Positions 25,010 through 33,007 of a stretch of DNA of 40,671 bases are shown piece after piece. The DNA lies in contig JANYBG010000051.1 in assembly GCA_025360865.1 (NCBI GenBank), positions 1 to 40,671 of the forward strand. The letters run 5' to 3'. The stretch comes from Pseudomonadota bacterium. Its GTDB lineage: Bacteria; Pseudomonadota; Gammaproteobacteria; Steroidobacterales; Steroidobacteraceae. A program made the translations under genes and the position numbers. The notes under the pieces were generated by a model. The model made no database searches and was not told the DNA's origin. It was given only the letters and a program-made list of their open reading frames with translations. Position 1 is the stretch's first letter; each line of letters begins with the position of its first letter.

Positions 25010-25273
25010 ATGGCGGAAAGCGCTGTCGTACGCGCCCGGATTGATGCGCGCACAAAAGAGGAGGCCGCAGCCGTACTGGCGGCCATGGGTCTCACTGTTT
25101 CGGATGCGTTTCGGATGCTGTTGGTGCGTGTGGCGAAGGAGAAGGCGCTCCCGTTCGAGCCGCTGAGTCCCAATGCCCAGACGATTCGAGCCATGAGGGA
25201 GGCCAGGAAGGGAAAGGCCCGCGCCTTCGCGGGCGTCGAGGATCTGATGGCAGATCTGAATGCGAAGGATTGA
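25010..25273 (+). CDS. RelB/DinJ-family antitoxin
   Basis: 87 residues. The N-terminal half has the ribbon-helix-helix pattern of RelB/DinJ proteins (VVRARIDARTKEEAAAVLAA, then MGLTVSDAFRMLLVRVAKEK), and the C-terminal half (about 50-87) is the flexible toxin-binding part. It would neutralise the YafQ-like toxin encoded next and repress the operon through the palindrome 22 bp upstream. Strong AAGGAG eight bases before the ATG. The toxin gene overlaps its end by 14 bp, the usual coupling in type II pairs. Confidence 0.9.
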   Translation: MAESAVVRARIDARTKEEAAAVLAAMGLTVSDAFRMLLVRVAKEKALPFEPLSPNAQTIRAMREARKGKARAFAGVEDLMADLNAKD

Positions 25274-25541
25274 GCGCACGAAGGCTTTCAAGCGAGACTT
25301 CCAACACGCAATCGCCGCGCCCAGGCACCGCGACCTCGATAACCTGCTGCCAGCCGTGCTCACGCTGCTGGCGACGGACACACCGCTACCGGCGAAGTAT
25401 GTTGACCATCCGTTGCGCGGGGAGTGGAAGGATTTTCGGGATTGCCATGTCAAGCCAGATCTCGTGCTGATTTATCGCAAGAGCGGCGCGGACCTCCTGC
25501 AGCTGGTGCGCCTCGGCTCGCACAGCGAGCTGGGGTTCTGA
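25260..25541 (+). CDS. YafQ-family mRNA interferase toxin
   Basis: 93-residue RelE-superfamily ribosome-dependent endoribonuclease. Active-site residues known in E. coli YafQ are at matching places: His50 (VDHPL), His63 and Asp67 (CHVKPD) and His88 (GSHSEL, His87 in YafQ); the Trp that follows the Asp in YafQ is Leu here. The WKDFRDCHVKPDLVLIYR block is the family core. Full length, no frameshift, so the pair is probably functional and could help retain the surrounding insert. Confidence 0.9.
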   Translation: MRRIERTKAFKRDFQHAIAAPRHRDLDNLLPAVLTLLATDTPLPAKYVDHPLRGEWKDFRDCHVKPDLVLIYRKSGADLLQLVRLGSHSELGF

Positions 25542-25656
25542 CCCGGCGCCGGTGATGGGCGGGCGCCTCTCGTGCGGCGCCGGCGGCGGTGGCACCGACT
25601 TGTCCCGTCAGCAGCGGTAGGTGGACAGGGTCACTGGGACACGCGCGAGGACCTGC

Positions 25657-26124
25657 ATGATTCGAAGCGAACGTCTGGCGGCGACTCTCGAAGGAGGCTT
25701 GTTGTCTTTCTCATCGGGGTTCGCATCAACCAACCCCTAAAGATTCACAAGTGGCTGCCGGTCACACGAGCCATGCCTCGCATGATCAAGGAGCTTTATC
25801 GGCAGCCCGAATTGGGTTTCATCCATGCGGAAACGTGGTTTTCCCGAACCGTCATCATGGTCCAATATTGGCCGCTCGCTCGATCAGCTATTGAGCTACG
25901 CCAAGAACAAGGAAGCGGAGCACTTGCCCGCCTGGCACGCCTTCAACTCATCCGTGGGCACAGATGGTTCAGTCGGCATATGGCATGAAACGTATGTCGC
26001 AGCGCCCGGAACCTACGAAAGCATTTACGTCAATATGCCAACGTTCGGCTTGGGCAAAGCGGGCACTTTGCAGTCTGCTTCCGGTGGTAAACAGTCGGCA
26101 TCCGCTCGCCTGAGCTTAAGGTAA
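25657..26124 (+). pseudogene. DUF4188 (monooxygenase-family) gene with two compensating frameshifts
   Basis: Assembled from three pieces, the product would be about 155 residues, the usual DUF4188 size. ATG 25657 gives [14 protein letters not shown]; near 25699 one T appears missing (GGCTTGTTGTC), shifting to a frame that reads [20 protein letters not shown]…[13 protein letters not shown]; near 25872 one extra C returns to the first frame, giving [20 protein letters not shown]…VGIWHETY…YVNMPTFGLGKAG. The joined sequence is continuous with the family pattern. As written, translation stops near 25738. Either a dead gene or two base-calling errors. The DUF4188 function is poorly known. Confidence 0.78.
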
Positions 26125-26133
26125 GGATGCGCA

Positions 26134-26250
26134 ATGAAGGTCACTGACGGGCGATCAGGGCTCTTGCGGCGTGCACTTGGCACGCTGGCGGTTGCGGTCA
26201 GCTTAATGGTGGCCGCCGATGATGACTGTGCGCATGAACGAATCCAATAA
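26134..26250 (+). other. Possible signal-peptide remnant
   Basis: ATG 26134 opens 38 residues: basic start, then LGTLAVAVSLMVAA, then a stop inside the TIR gene. It looks like the first part of an exported protein whose remainder is lost. No clear ribosome site. Confidence 0.25.
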
Positions 26251-26638
26251 AGCGGTCTTCATCAGTTACGCCTCCCAGGATGCGGAAGCCGCCACGCGCA
26301 TTTGCGATGCTCTTCGTTCAGCCGGCATCGAGGTCTGGTTCGACCAGAGCGAGCTCAGGGGAGAGGATGCCTGGGACCGGCAGATCCGGAAGCAGATCCA
26401 TGACTGCGCGCTGTTCATCCCCGTGATCTCGGCGAACACACAAGCGCGCCTTGAGGGCTACTTTCGGCTGGAGTGGCGGTTAGCCGTCGAACGTACGCAC
26501 TTGATGGCGGACGCGAAGCCTTTTCTCATGCCGGTCGTCACGGACGACACGAGAGACCAGGATGCCCACGCTCCGGACGCATTTTGTGGAGTTCAGTGGT
26601 CGCGCCTCGCCGGCGGCCATGGTCTGAGTCCGAGCTAG
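26219..26638 (+). CDS. Truncated TIR-domain protein
   Basis: 139 residues that are almost entirely one TIR domain: box 1 KAVFISYASQDAEAA, the BB-loop region EVWFDQSELRGEDAWDRQI, DCALFIPVISANTQARLEGY, and FRLEW with the Glu that is catalytic in NAD-cleaving TIR proteins. Related proteins continue after the WxRLxGG segment into a long effector or repeat region; here the frame ends GGHGLSPS, three bases before the next gene, so the downstream part appears deleted. Start ATG 26219 or Met6 (26234). Whether the lone domain is active is unknown; in related proteins TIR domains serve in signalling or phage defence. Confidence 0.8.
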   Translation: MMTVRMNESNKAVFISYASQDAEAATRICDALRSAGIEVWFDQSELRGEDAWDRQIRKQIHDCALFIPVISANTQARLEGYFRLEWRLAVERTHLMADAKPFLMPVVTDDTRDQDAHAPDAFCGVQWSRLAGGHGLSPS

Positions 26639-26641
26639 GTC

Positions 26642-27352
26642 ATGGAGACTGAACGAATACCCGCGGTCAAGATGGAACAGCACCGCACCGGACGTATCGG
26701 CTGGCTGCGCGCAGCAGTGTTGGGTGCGAATGACGGCATTCTCTCAACATCCAGTCTTGTGCTTGGCGTCGCGGCTGCGCATGGGACGCATGGCACTTTA
26801 ATGGTAGCGGGGGTGGCGGGTATGGTGGCCGGGGCGATGTCGATGGCCGCCGGGGAGTATGTATCTGTCCACTCACAAGCGGATTCCGAACGAGCGGAAC
26901 TCGCACTTGAGCGCGCGGAACTCAGCGCGGACTCCGCGACCGAGCAAAAAGAACTCACGGCCATCTACGTCGGTCGCGGCCTGGAATCAGCTCTCGCGGA
27001 GCAGGTTGCCAAGCAGCTGATGGCGCATGACGCGCTGGGCGCGCATGCCCGGGACGAACTGGGCATCTCAGAGACCTTCCGTGCGCGCCCGGTTCAGGCC
27101 GCTTTGACATCAGCGGGCAGCTTCGCGGTTGGAGCGATCATGCCTCTCGCGGCGACCGCCATGTCCCCGAAGGTCGGAATGATCCCTTTCATCGCGGGAA
27201 CGTCGCTGCTGTTCCTGGCGCTGCTTGGAGCGGCAGCCGCGCGCATCGGTGGCGCAGCAGTGACGCTCGGCGCGCTACGCGTGACCTTCTGGGGCGCCTT
27301 GGCCATGGGAGTGACCGCGGGCGTTGGGTCCCTGTTCGGATCACTGGGCTGA
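26642..27352 (+). CDS. VIT1/CCC1-family iron/manganese transporter
   Basis: 236 residues. RTGRIGWLRAAVLGANDGIL is the family N-terminus, followed by a membrane pass with SLVLGVAAA, a second with MVAGAMSMAAGEYVSV (conserved metal-path Met/Glu), a cytosolic Glu/Ala-rich helical domain (about 78-150, ERAELALERAEL…) that binds metal in plant VIT1, and three C-terminal passes (about 158-235). Such proteins move Fe(II) or Mn(II) out of the cytoplasm or into stores. Start 26642 or Met11. It directly follows the truncated TIR gene and is intact. Confidence 0.9.
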   Translation: METERIPAVKMEQHRTGRIGWLRAAVLGANDGILSTSSLVLGVAAAHGTHGTLMVAGVAGMVAGAMSMAAGEYVSVHSQADSERAELALERAELSADSATEQKELTAIYVGRGLESALAEQVAKQLMAHDALGAHARDELGISETFRARPVQAALTSAGSFAVGAIMPLAATAMSPKVGMIPFIAGTSLLFLALLGAAAARIGGAAVTLGALRVTFWGALAMGVTAGVGSLFGSLG

Positions 27353-27466
27353 GCTGGGACTAGAAAAGCGCGGCTCAGAGTGGCTGGCCTTGGTGGGAAA
27401 CCTGTGCGCGGTCTAAGGCGTCACTCGGCTTCAGCTGCCAGCGCGAGTTCTGAGCGCGCACGCTCG

Positions 27467-28405
27467 CTACGGCGGCAGCAATTTTTCGGCCTCCCGGAAC
27501 AGAGCCGGATCCACGCCGATACCTGAAGCCGCGGCGTTCTCGTCCACCTGCTCCGGCCGCGAGGCACCGACAATCGCTGAGGCCACGTTCGGCTGTCGCA
27601 GCACCCATGCCAGCGCGAACTGTGTGAGGGTCAGGTTCGCCCGGGTCGCGAGGTCCCTCATGCGCTGCACGGCCTGCAGAACCGGCGGCTCGAACCACTC
27701 CGGGTTGAGGAAGGCGCCCATGGCGCGATCCGCCGCGCGGCTGTCCGCGGGTGGTGGCGTGTTCGCGAGATATTTTCCCGTCAGCACTCCCTGCGCGAGC
27801 GGTGACCAGACGACCTGCGAGATCCGCGCCTGCGCGCACAGCGCCAGCAGCCCGTCCTCCGGGGCACGGTGCAGGAGCGAGTACTGGGGCTGACTCGAGA
27901 CAAACCGCGCGACGCCCTTGAGCGCGAGCGCCGCCTCTATGCGGCTAAGCGGCCATTCGGAGAAGCCGATATAGCGCACCTTGCCGGCCTTTATGGCGAC
28001 CGTGAGCGCCTCCATGGTCTCTTCCAGTGGCGTGTCAGGGTCGTTCCGGTGGCACTGGTATAGGTCGACGTAATCGACCTTGAGCCGCGCCAGCGATGCA
28101 TCCAGCTGCTTGCTCACCTGGGCGCGCGACAAGCCGCGATCCGAATCGCTCATGGGAAAGAAGAGCTTGGTCGCCAGGATGTAGCTGTCGCGCTTGACGC
28201 CCACAAGGGCGTCGCCCAGCACCTGCTCCGCGGCGCCACGGCCGTAGACGTTGGCCGTATCGAAGAAATTGATGCCGCGCTCCAGCGCGCGCCGCAAGCA
28301 GGCGGTCGCCGCCTGCTTACGGCGCGCATCCGTGAACGTCAGCCACGAGCCGAAGCCGATTTCGGAGACCACGAGGTCACTGGAGCCTAGCGTGCGATAT
28401 TTCAT
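27467..28405 (-). CDS. Aldo/keto reductase
   Basis: 312-residue NADPH-dependent TIM-barrel oxidoreductase. The catalytic tetrad is visible as Asp49 and Tyr54 (NFFDTANVYG), Lys80 (ILATKLF) and His119 (DLYQCHRND). VSKQLDASLARLKVDYVDLY and the C-terminal ASAIVGASRPEQVDEN place it in the AKR branch close to the potassium-channel beta-subunit/YajO-like enzymes; the substrate is unknown. The frame is open to 28831 but the upstream part crosses the tRNA-like fragment and is not protein-like; MKYRTLGSSDLVVSEIGFG is the normal start. No clear Shine-Dalgarno. Confidence 0.92.
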   Translation of the reverse strand: MKYRTLGSSDLVVSEIGFGSWLTFTDARRKQAATACLRRALERGINFFDTANVYGRGAAEQVLGDALVGVKRDSYILATKLFFPMSDSDRGLSRAQVSKQLDASLARLKVDYVDLYQCHRNDPDTPLEETMEALTVAIKAGKVRYIGFSEWPLSRIEAALALKGVARFVSSQPQYSLLHRAPEDGLLALCAQARISQVVWSPLAQGVLTGKYLANTPPPADSRAADRAMGAFLNPEWFEPPVLQAVQRMRDLATRANLTLTQFALAWVLRQPNVASAIVGASRPEQVDENAAASGIGVDPALFREAEKLLPP

Positions 28406-28849
28406 GGTGGCTGCGGGGACCGACCAGGGCTGGGCAGTCAGCTTAGCCCGGCAGCCAGGACACCGGGGAGGCAGGGGAGACTGGGCGGCACGCAGTCGCG
28501 CCCCGGTCGCACGCCCAGCCCCGCAGGCCGGCGTTCGTGAAGGCGTGCGGTATCGGGGAAACCCCTTAGTGGCTCGCAGTCCCGGTGCTGTGGAACTCAT
28601 CTGTCGTGCCCGCGCCGCGCGAGGTATGATTGGCGCCAACTGAAGCCGGAGCGCCCGCCCCGAGAGTCGCGTGCTTAAGCGCTGTCGCTGCCGGAATTTA
28701 TCGCCACTGTCACCGCAGTCCGCCTTGTGCCATTTGCCGGGTCGAGGGTTCGATTCCCCCCGATTCCATGTCTCCTTTGTCATCCCTGTCGAGTCTGAAC
28801 GCCTCCTCGCCGCGCGCGGCGCCGGCGGCATGCAGAGCCTGGAACTTCA
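28406..28849. other. Intergenic stretch holding a tRNA-like remnant
   Basis: No gene is recognised in these 444 bp between two divergent genes. The only identifiable element is the partial tRNA copy at 28731-28768. The remainder is GC-rich with scattered short inverted repeats. Confidence 0.5.
28731..28768 (+). repeat. Degenerate copy of the 3' half of tRNA-Met (att-like)
   Basis: Aligns with tRNA-Met 23522-23561, from the anticodon CAT to the discriminator A: 33 of 38 bases match with two one-base gaps, including 13 consecutive identities covering the variable loop and T-arm (GTCGAGGGTTCGA). It has no 5' half, no CCA, and its T-stem no longer pairs fully, so it is not a working tRNA. Position 5.2 kb downstream in the same orientation fits the far attachment site of an element that entered the tRNA gene. 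Confidence 0.6.
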
Positions 28850-29944
28850 TTGAGCATCCCGTCCAAGCCCCTCACGCCAACCGTCTTTTTCTTCTGCCGG
28901 CTCGGTGACATGGTCATGGTGACCTCGCTGCTGAACCTGCTGCGCAAGCGCTACGCGGCCTCGGTGCAGATGATCGGCACTGGCTCTTGGACATCGGCGA
29001 TCTATGAGGGCAACCCGGATGTCGGGGGCGTGTGGTCGTTCCACCGGCACCTGCCGTTCTTCCTCGAGCGCTCATGGGGGCAGGTCAGGCACGCGCTGCG
29101 TGAAAGCGCGCCTGGGCCGATCTATATTTGCGAACGTCACTACCGGCAGCTGCCGCGCATCCGCCGCATGCTCAGATGGAGTGGCATCGACCCGGGACGC
29201 TGCGTCTTCCTGAGTGACCAGGACGTGGTGGCGCCTGAGCACCTCGTGGACCAGCTGCAACGACTTGGCACGCGAACCCCGCCTGTGCTGCGGGTGGTCG
29301 ACTATCCGATCCCCGCGGCGGCGAGCGTCGTCGGGCCACGGCTGTATGTGCTGCCCGCCGAGCGTGCCGCGCGCGACGCGTGGCTGCGGGGGCAGGGATG
29401 GGCGCGCCGCGATCTCATCATCGTCCAGCCCGGCAACCACCGCAGCATGGGTCCGAGGCGCGATCGGTGGCGGCGCCTGAACACCGATGACAAGTGGTGG
29501 CCGCTCGAGCGCTGGGCGGCGTTGCTCGAGCGCATCCATTCGCATAACCACAACGCGCAGCTGCTGCTGCGCGGCTCGGCCCAGGAAGTGCCAATGCTCG
29601 AGGAGATCCGCGCCGCGGCCGGCCTGACGCGAGTGGCGGTCGTGAGTACCGACCTGCGGCGACTGTTCGCGCTGTGCGAATCCGCTCACAGCATGATCTC
29701 CGTCGATACCGGCCCGGCGCACGCCGCGGCCGCGCTGAGCCTGCCGCTGGTGGTGCTCTACGGATCCGAGTCGCCTCGGTTCTGGCTGCCGCGCAGTCCC
29801 CACGGCTCCCCGGTGGTCAGCGTTGGCGGGCCGCCGATGTCGAGCCGCGCCGATCAGGTGTCCGTGGAGGAGATGTTCACTGCCTGGCTCGACGTCGCCG
29901 CGCGGGCCACGCCCGAACCGCGCCGGATGAGCGCGACCGCGTGA
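28850..29944 (+). CDS. Glycosyltransferase family 9, heptosyltransferase-like
   Basis: 364 residues. N-terminal VFFFCRLGDMVMVTSLLNLL is the GT9 acceptor-domain signature (RLGD), and ISVDTGPAHAAAALSLPLVV is the C-terminal ADP-heptose-binding signature. Domains: about 1-180 and 185-345 in a GT-B fold. Members add heptose to lipid A-Kdo or to later core sugars on the cytoplasmic face of the inner membrane. Its neighbour on the other strand is a full ADP-heptose operon, supporting LPS-core heptosylation, but the exact step (WaaC, WaaF or WaaQ type) is not resolved. TTG start; ribosome site weak. Confidence 0.88.
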   Translation: MSIPSKPLTPTVFFFCRLGDMVMVTSLLNLLRKRYAASVQMIGTGSWTSAIYEGNPDVGGVWSFHRHLPFFLERSWGQVRHALRESAPGPIYICERHYRQLPRIRRMLRWSGIDPGRCVFLSDQDVVAPEHLVDQLQRLGTRTPPVLRVVDYPIPAAASVVGPRLYVLPAERAARDAWLRGQGWARRDLIIVQPGNHRSMGPRRDRWRRLNTDDKWWPLERWAALLERIHSHNHNAQLLLRGSAQEVPMLEEIRAAAGLTRVAVVSTDLRRLFALCESAHSMISVDTGPAHAAAALSLPLVVLYGSESPRFWLPRSPHGSPVVSVGGPPMSSRADQVSVEEMFTAWLDVAARATPEPRRMSATA

Positions 29945-29975
29945 GCTTCCCGCCGGCGGCGGCCAAGCCGTGGCT

Positions 29976-30959
29976 TCAGCGATACGGGTCAGCGTGGTCG
30001 AGATACCGGCGTACGTAGTCACCGACGCCGGCCTCGAGCGTCGTGAAGGCGCGGCGGTAGCCGGCGGCGCGCAGGCGCCCCACTTTCGCCTCCGTGTGGT
30101 ACTGATACTTCGGCGCAAGTGCCGCTGGCATGTCGATGAACTCGATCGCCTCCGGTTGCGCGCGGGCGCTGAACAACGCACGCGCCAGGTCAAGCCAGCT
30201 ACGGGCGCTGCCTGTGCCGATATTGAAGAGGCCCGAGACCTGCGGGTTCTCGAGCAGCCAGACCATCACGTCGACGCAATCCTTCACATAGATGAAGTCG
30301 CGCACCTGGCCGCCATCGGCGTACTCCGGGCGCAGGCTGCGGAACAGCCGCATGGGCTCGCCGCCGCGCACGCCGGCGAAGTCGCGGGCGATGACGCTGC
30401 GCATCGTTCCCTTGTGATATTCGTTGGGGCCGTAGACATTGAAGAACTTGAGGCCCACGCACTGCGGGGGGAGGGCCGCGCCGCTCTCTCGCAGTCGCGC
30501 GATGCGCCGGTCCACCAGGTGCTTGCTCCACCCATACGCGTTCAGTGGCAGCAGCTTCGCCAGCGCCGCCGGGGTGGGATCGTCGTCGAAGCCCCCGGCG
30601 CCGTCCCCGTAGGTGGCCGCTGAGGAGGCGTAGATGAAGCGTCTCGCGTGGCTGGTGCACCAGTCGAGCAGATCCAGGGTCGCGCGAATGTTCTGCCGCA
30701 CGACGAGGTCCACGTCGGTCTCGTTGGTTGAGCTGTTCGCGCCCATGTGCAGCACGGCCTGCACGTGTGCGCCATGGCGCTCAAGCCACCGCGGGAAGTC
30801 CTCCGGGCGCACGATATCGGCGACTTCGTGCCTGGCGAGGTTACGCCAGCGTTCATCCTGCCCGAGCCAGTCGACGACGGTGACCTCGCGGCCGCGCGCG
30901 GCGAGTTCGGCGACCAGGTTCGAGCCGATGAAGCCAGCGCCGCCGGTCACGACGTACAT
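29976..30959 (-). CDS. hldD: ADP-L-glycero-D-manno-heptose 6-epimerase
   Basis: 327-residue short-chain dehydrogenase-type epimerase that makes ADP-L-glycero-heptose, the last step of the nucleotide-heptose pathway. NAD(P)-binding TGGAGFIGSN at the N-terminus; catalytic Ser-Tyr-Lys as SSAATYGDG (Ser region) and YGWSKH; HMGANSSTNETD and KFFNVYGPNEYHKG are HldD-specific segments. It is the last gene of gmhA-hldE-gmhB-hldD, three bases after gmhB. Converges with the GT9 gene, leaving 31 bp between the stops. Confidence 0.96.
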   Translation of the reverse strand: MYVVTGGAGFIGSNLVAELAARGREVTVVDWLGQDERWRNLARHEVADIVRPEDFPRWLERHGAHVQAVLHMGANSSTNETDVDLVVRQNIRATLDLLDWCTSHARRFIYASSAATYGDGAGGFDDDPTPAALAKLLPLNAYGWSKHLVDRRIARLRESGAALPPQCVGLKFFNVYGPNEYHKGTMRSVIARDFAGVRGGEPMRLFRSLRPEYADGGQVRDFIYVKDCVDVMVWLLENPQVSGLFNIGTGSARSWLDLARALFSARAQPEAIEFIDMPAALAPKYQYHTEAKVGRLRAAGYRRAFTTLEAGVGDYVRRYLDHADPYR

Positions 30960-30962
30960 GGT

Positions 30963-31538
30963 TCAGGAGCCGTGCTGGGCCGCAGCGCCGGCGCCGTCGA
31001 GCCGGTGGATGATCCGCGCCGCCTCGGTGAGATCGCGCGCGATGTAGTCAGCTTGCGCCGGCTTGCCGTCGCTCGTAAGCGTGCCCGCCGACACGAGGAT
31101 GGTCGTGGCGCCCACCCGCGACCCAAGCTCCACATCGCTGCTCTTGTCGCCGATCACGATTGATCGCGCCGGCTCGAAGCCCAGCGCGGCGGCCGCCTTG
31201 CGCAGCAGAGCGGTATTGGGCTTGCGGCAGTCGCAGAAATCCTCTGGGCGGTGCGGACAAAAATACAGGCCGGCGAGCGGCGCACCGGCGGCCTCGAGCA
31301 TGGCGGTGAAGCGCCGGTTCACTTCCTCGAGCCGGGTGAGGGTGAAGAGGCCCAGGCCGACGCCTGACTGGTTGCTGACGACGATGAGGTGGTGTCCGGC
31401 CTCGTGCAGGAGACGCAGGCCCTCGGCGGCACCGGGCAGGAAGCGCAGGCCGTCGGGGTCATCGAGGTAGCCCCGATCAATGATTATCGTGCCGTCGCGA
31501 TCGAGGATGACCGGGCGGGGGGCGCGCGGGGCGCTCAC
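30963..31538 (-). CDS. gmhB: D-glycero-beta-D-manno-heptose 1,7-bisphosphate 7-phosphatase
   Basis: 191-residue HAD phosphatase that removes the 7-phosphate between the two HldE steps. The nucleophile motif DRDGT is at 13-17; VVSNQSG is motif II; Lys106 in CRKPN and GDKSSDVE complete the HAD set. The GmhB zinc loop is visible as Cys94-x-His96 and Cys102-x-Cys104 (CPHRPEDFCDC). GTG start overlaps the hldE stop (GTGA), indicating coupled translation. Size typical. Confidence 0.95.
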   Translation of the reverse strand: MSAPRAPRPVILDRDGTIIIDRGYLDDPDGLRFLPGAAEGLRLLHEAGHHLIVVSNQSGVGLGLFTLTRLEEVNRRFTAMLEAAGAPLAGLYFCPHRPEDFCDCRKPNTALLRKAAAALGFEPARSIVIGDKSSDVELGSRVGATTILVSAGTLTSDGKPAQADYIARDLTEAARIIHRLDGAGAAAQHGS

Positions 31539-33007
31539 GCTTCTTTAACCGCGGCGATGCGGCGCAGCGTCTCGGTCGTGCTGTGCGCGGGAACGAGGTT
31601 GGCCAGCACGACCTTGCCGCCGCGCGCGATGACGAGGTCGGCGCCGATGACCGTCTCAACAGTGTAGTCGGCGCCCTTCACCAGGACGTCCGGCTCGATC
31701 GCGGCGATCAGGTTCAGTGGCGTGTCCTCCTCGAACACCACCACCGCATCGACCGCGCGCAGCGAGCTCAGGACCATCGCCCGGCTCTCGGCGTTCTGGA
31801 TGGGCCGGCGGGGCCCCTTCAGGCGGCGGACTGACTTGTCGGAGTTGAGACCGACGATGAGCCGGTCAGCGGCGCCCTTGGCCTGGTTGAGCAGCGAAAC
31901 GTGGCCCGGATGCAGCATGTCGAAGCAGCCGTTCGTGAAGGCCACTTTAAGCCCGAGCCGGCGCCAGCGGGCCAGCAGGACGTGCACGCGATCCAGCGAG
32001 AAGCTGGTCGCCGAGCTCGCCGAGGCTTCGGCGCCGCCCAGGCGCGCGAGCATCTCGTCGCGCGTCGCCGTCGCGGTTCCATACTTTCCCACGACGATCC
32101 CGGCGGCGAGGTTGGCCAGCCGGGCGGCGTTGCGCATGTCGGCGCCACTGGCCAGCGCCACCGCCATGGTGGCGACGGCGGTATCACCGGCCCCGGTGAC
32201 GTCGTAGACTTCGTTGGCGAGGGTGCGGATATGCACCGCGGGGCGGCCCTGCTGCACGATCGACATGCCGTCCTTGCCGCGAGTGGCGACGACGGTGGCG
32301 CAGATACCGCGCTCGATCACCTCGGTCGCAGCGGCGGCCACCTGCTCATCACTCGAGCACTCATGGCCGCTTGCCAGCTGCAGTTCATGCTTGTTGGGGG
32401 TGAGGACGGTGGCCCCGCGGTACTTCGCGAACGAGCGGTTCTTCGGGTCGACCAGAACACGCTTGCCGGCGGCGACCGCGCTGGCGATCGCGCGCGCGGT
32501 CACGTCGTCGCTCAGCACGCCCTTGCCATAGTCGGAGAGGATCACGATATCCACCTCGGCAAGCGCCGCGGAATAGCGCGCGAGCGTCTGCGCGGCGACC
32601 GCGTCACTCAGCGGCTCGGACACCTCGCGATCGGTGCGCAGGATCTGCTGCTGATCGGCGATGTAGCGTGTCTTGGTGGTGGTCGGCCGCGCGGGATCCA
32701 CGACCAGGTGTGTCTGGAAGGACGCGGGCCCGGTGAGCAGTCCGCGCAGCTCCGTCGCGGCCTCGTCCGCGCCGACCACACCTACGAGCACGACACGGGC
32801 GCTCAGGGCCGCGACGTTCCTGGCCACGTTGGCGGCGCCACCAGGCATGTTCGTCGTACGCTGCAGTGCCATCACCGGAACCGGCGCCTCAGGCGAGACC
32901 CGCTCCACCAATCCGTACAGGAAGCGATCGAGCATCACGTCCCCGAGCACGAGCACGCGCGCCTCGGCGAAGGACGCGAGCACATCGAGCAGTGTTTCGT
33001 CGCCCAT
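31535..33007 (-). CDS. hldE: Bifunctional heptose 7-phosphate kinase / heptose 1-phosphate adenylyltransferase
   Basis: 490 residues, two fused enzymes. The N-terminal ribokinase/PfkB domain (about 1-325) has GGAANVARN and the catalytic TGAGDT (271-276). The C-terminal nucleotidyltransferase domain (about 350-490) has FTNGCFDMLHPGH with the HxGH signature at 366-369. It phosphorylates heptose 7-phosphate and later adenylylates heptose 1-phosphate. The frame runs 41 codons further upstream, over gmhA, but ATG 33007 matches the family start and overlaps the gmhA stop (ATGA). Confidence 0.96.
   Translation of the reverse strand: MGDETLLDVLASFAEARVLVLGDVMLDRFLYGLVERVSPEAPVPVMALQRTTNMPGGAANVARNVAALSARVVLVGVVGADEAATELRGLLTGPASFQTHLVVDPARPTTTKTRYIADQQQILRTDREVSEPLSDAVAAQTLARYSAALAEVDIVILSDYGKGVLSDDVTARAIASAVAAGKRVLVDPKNRSFAKYRGATVLTPNKHELQLASGHECSSDEQVAAAATEVIERGICATVVATRGKDGMSIVQQGRPAVHIRTLANEVYDVTGAGDTAVATMAVALASGADMRNAARLANLAAGIVVGKYGTATATRDEMLARLGGAEASASSATSFSLDRVHVLLARWRRLGLKVAFTNGCFDMLHPGHVSLLNQAKGAADRLIVGLNSDKSVRRLKGPRRPIQNAESRAMVLSSLRAVDAVVVFEEDTPLNLIAAIEPDVLVKGADYTVETVIGADLVIARGGKVVLANLVPAHSTTETLRRIAAVKEA

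Noticed and set aside
27467-28831. 454-residue version of the aldo/keto reductase
   Set aside because: The first 142 residues are low-complexity and cross the tRNA-like fragment antisense (giving NRGESNPRPG, a classic tRNA-shadow peptide). The family N-terminus starts at 28405.
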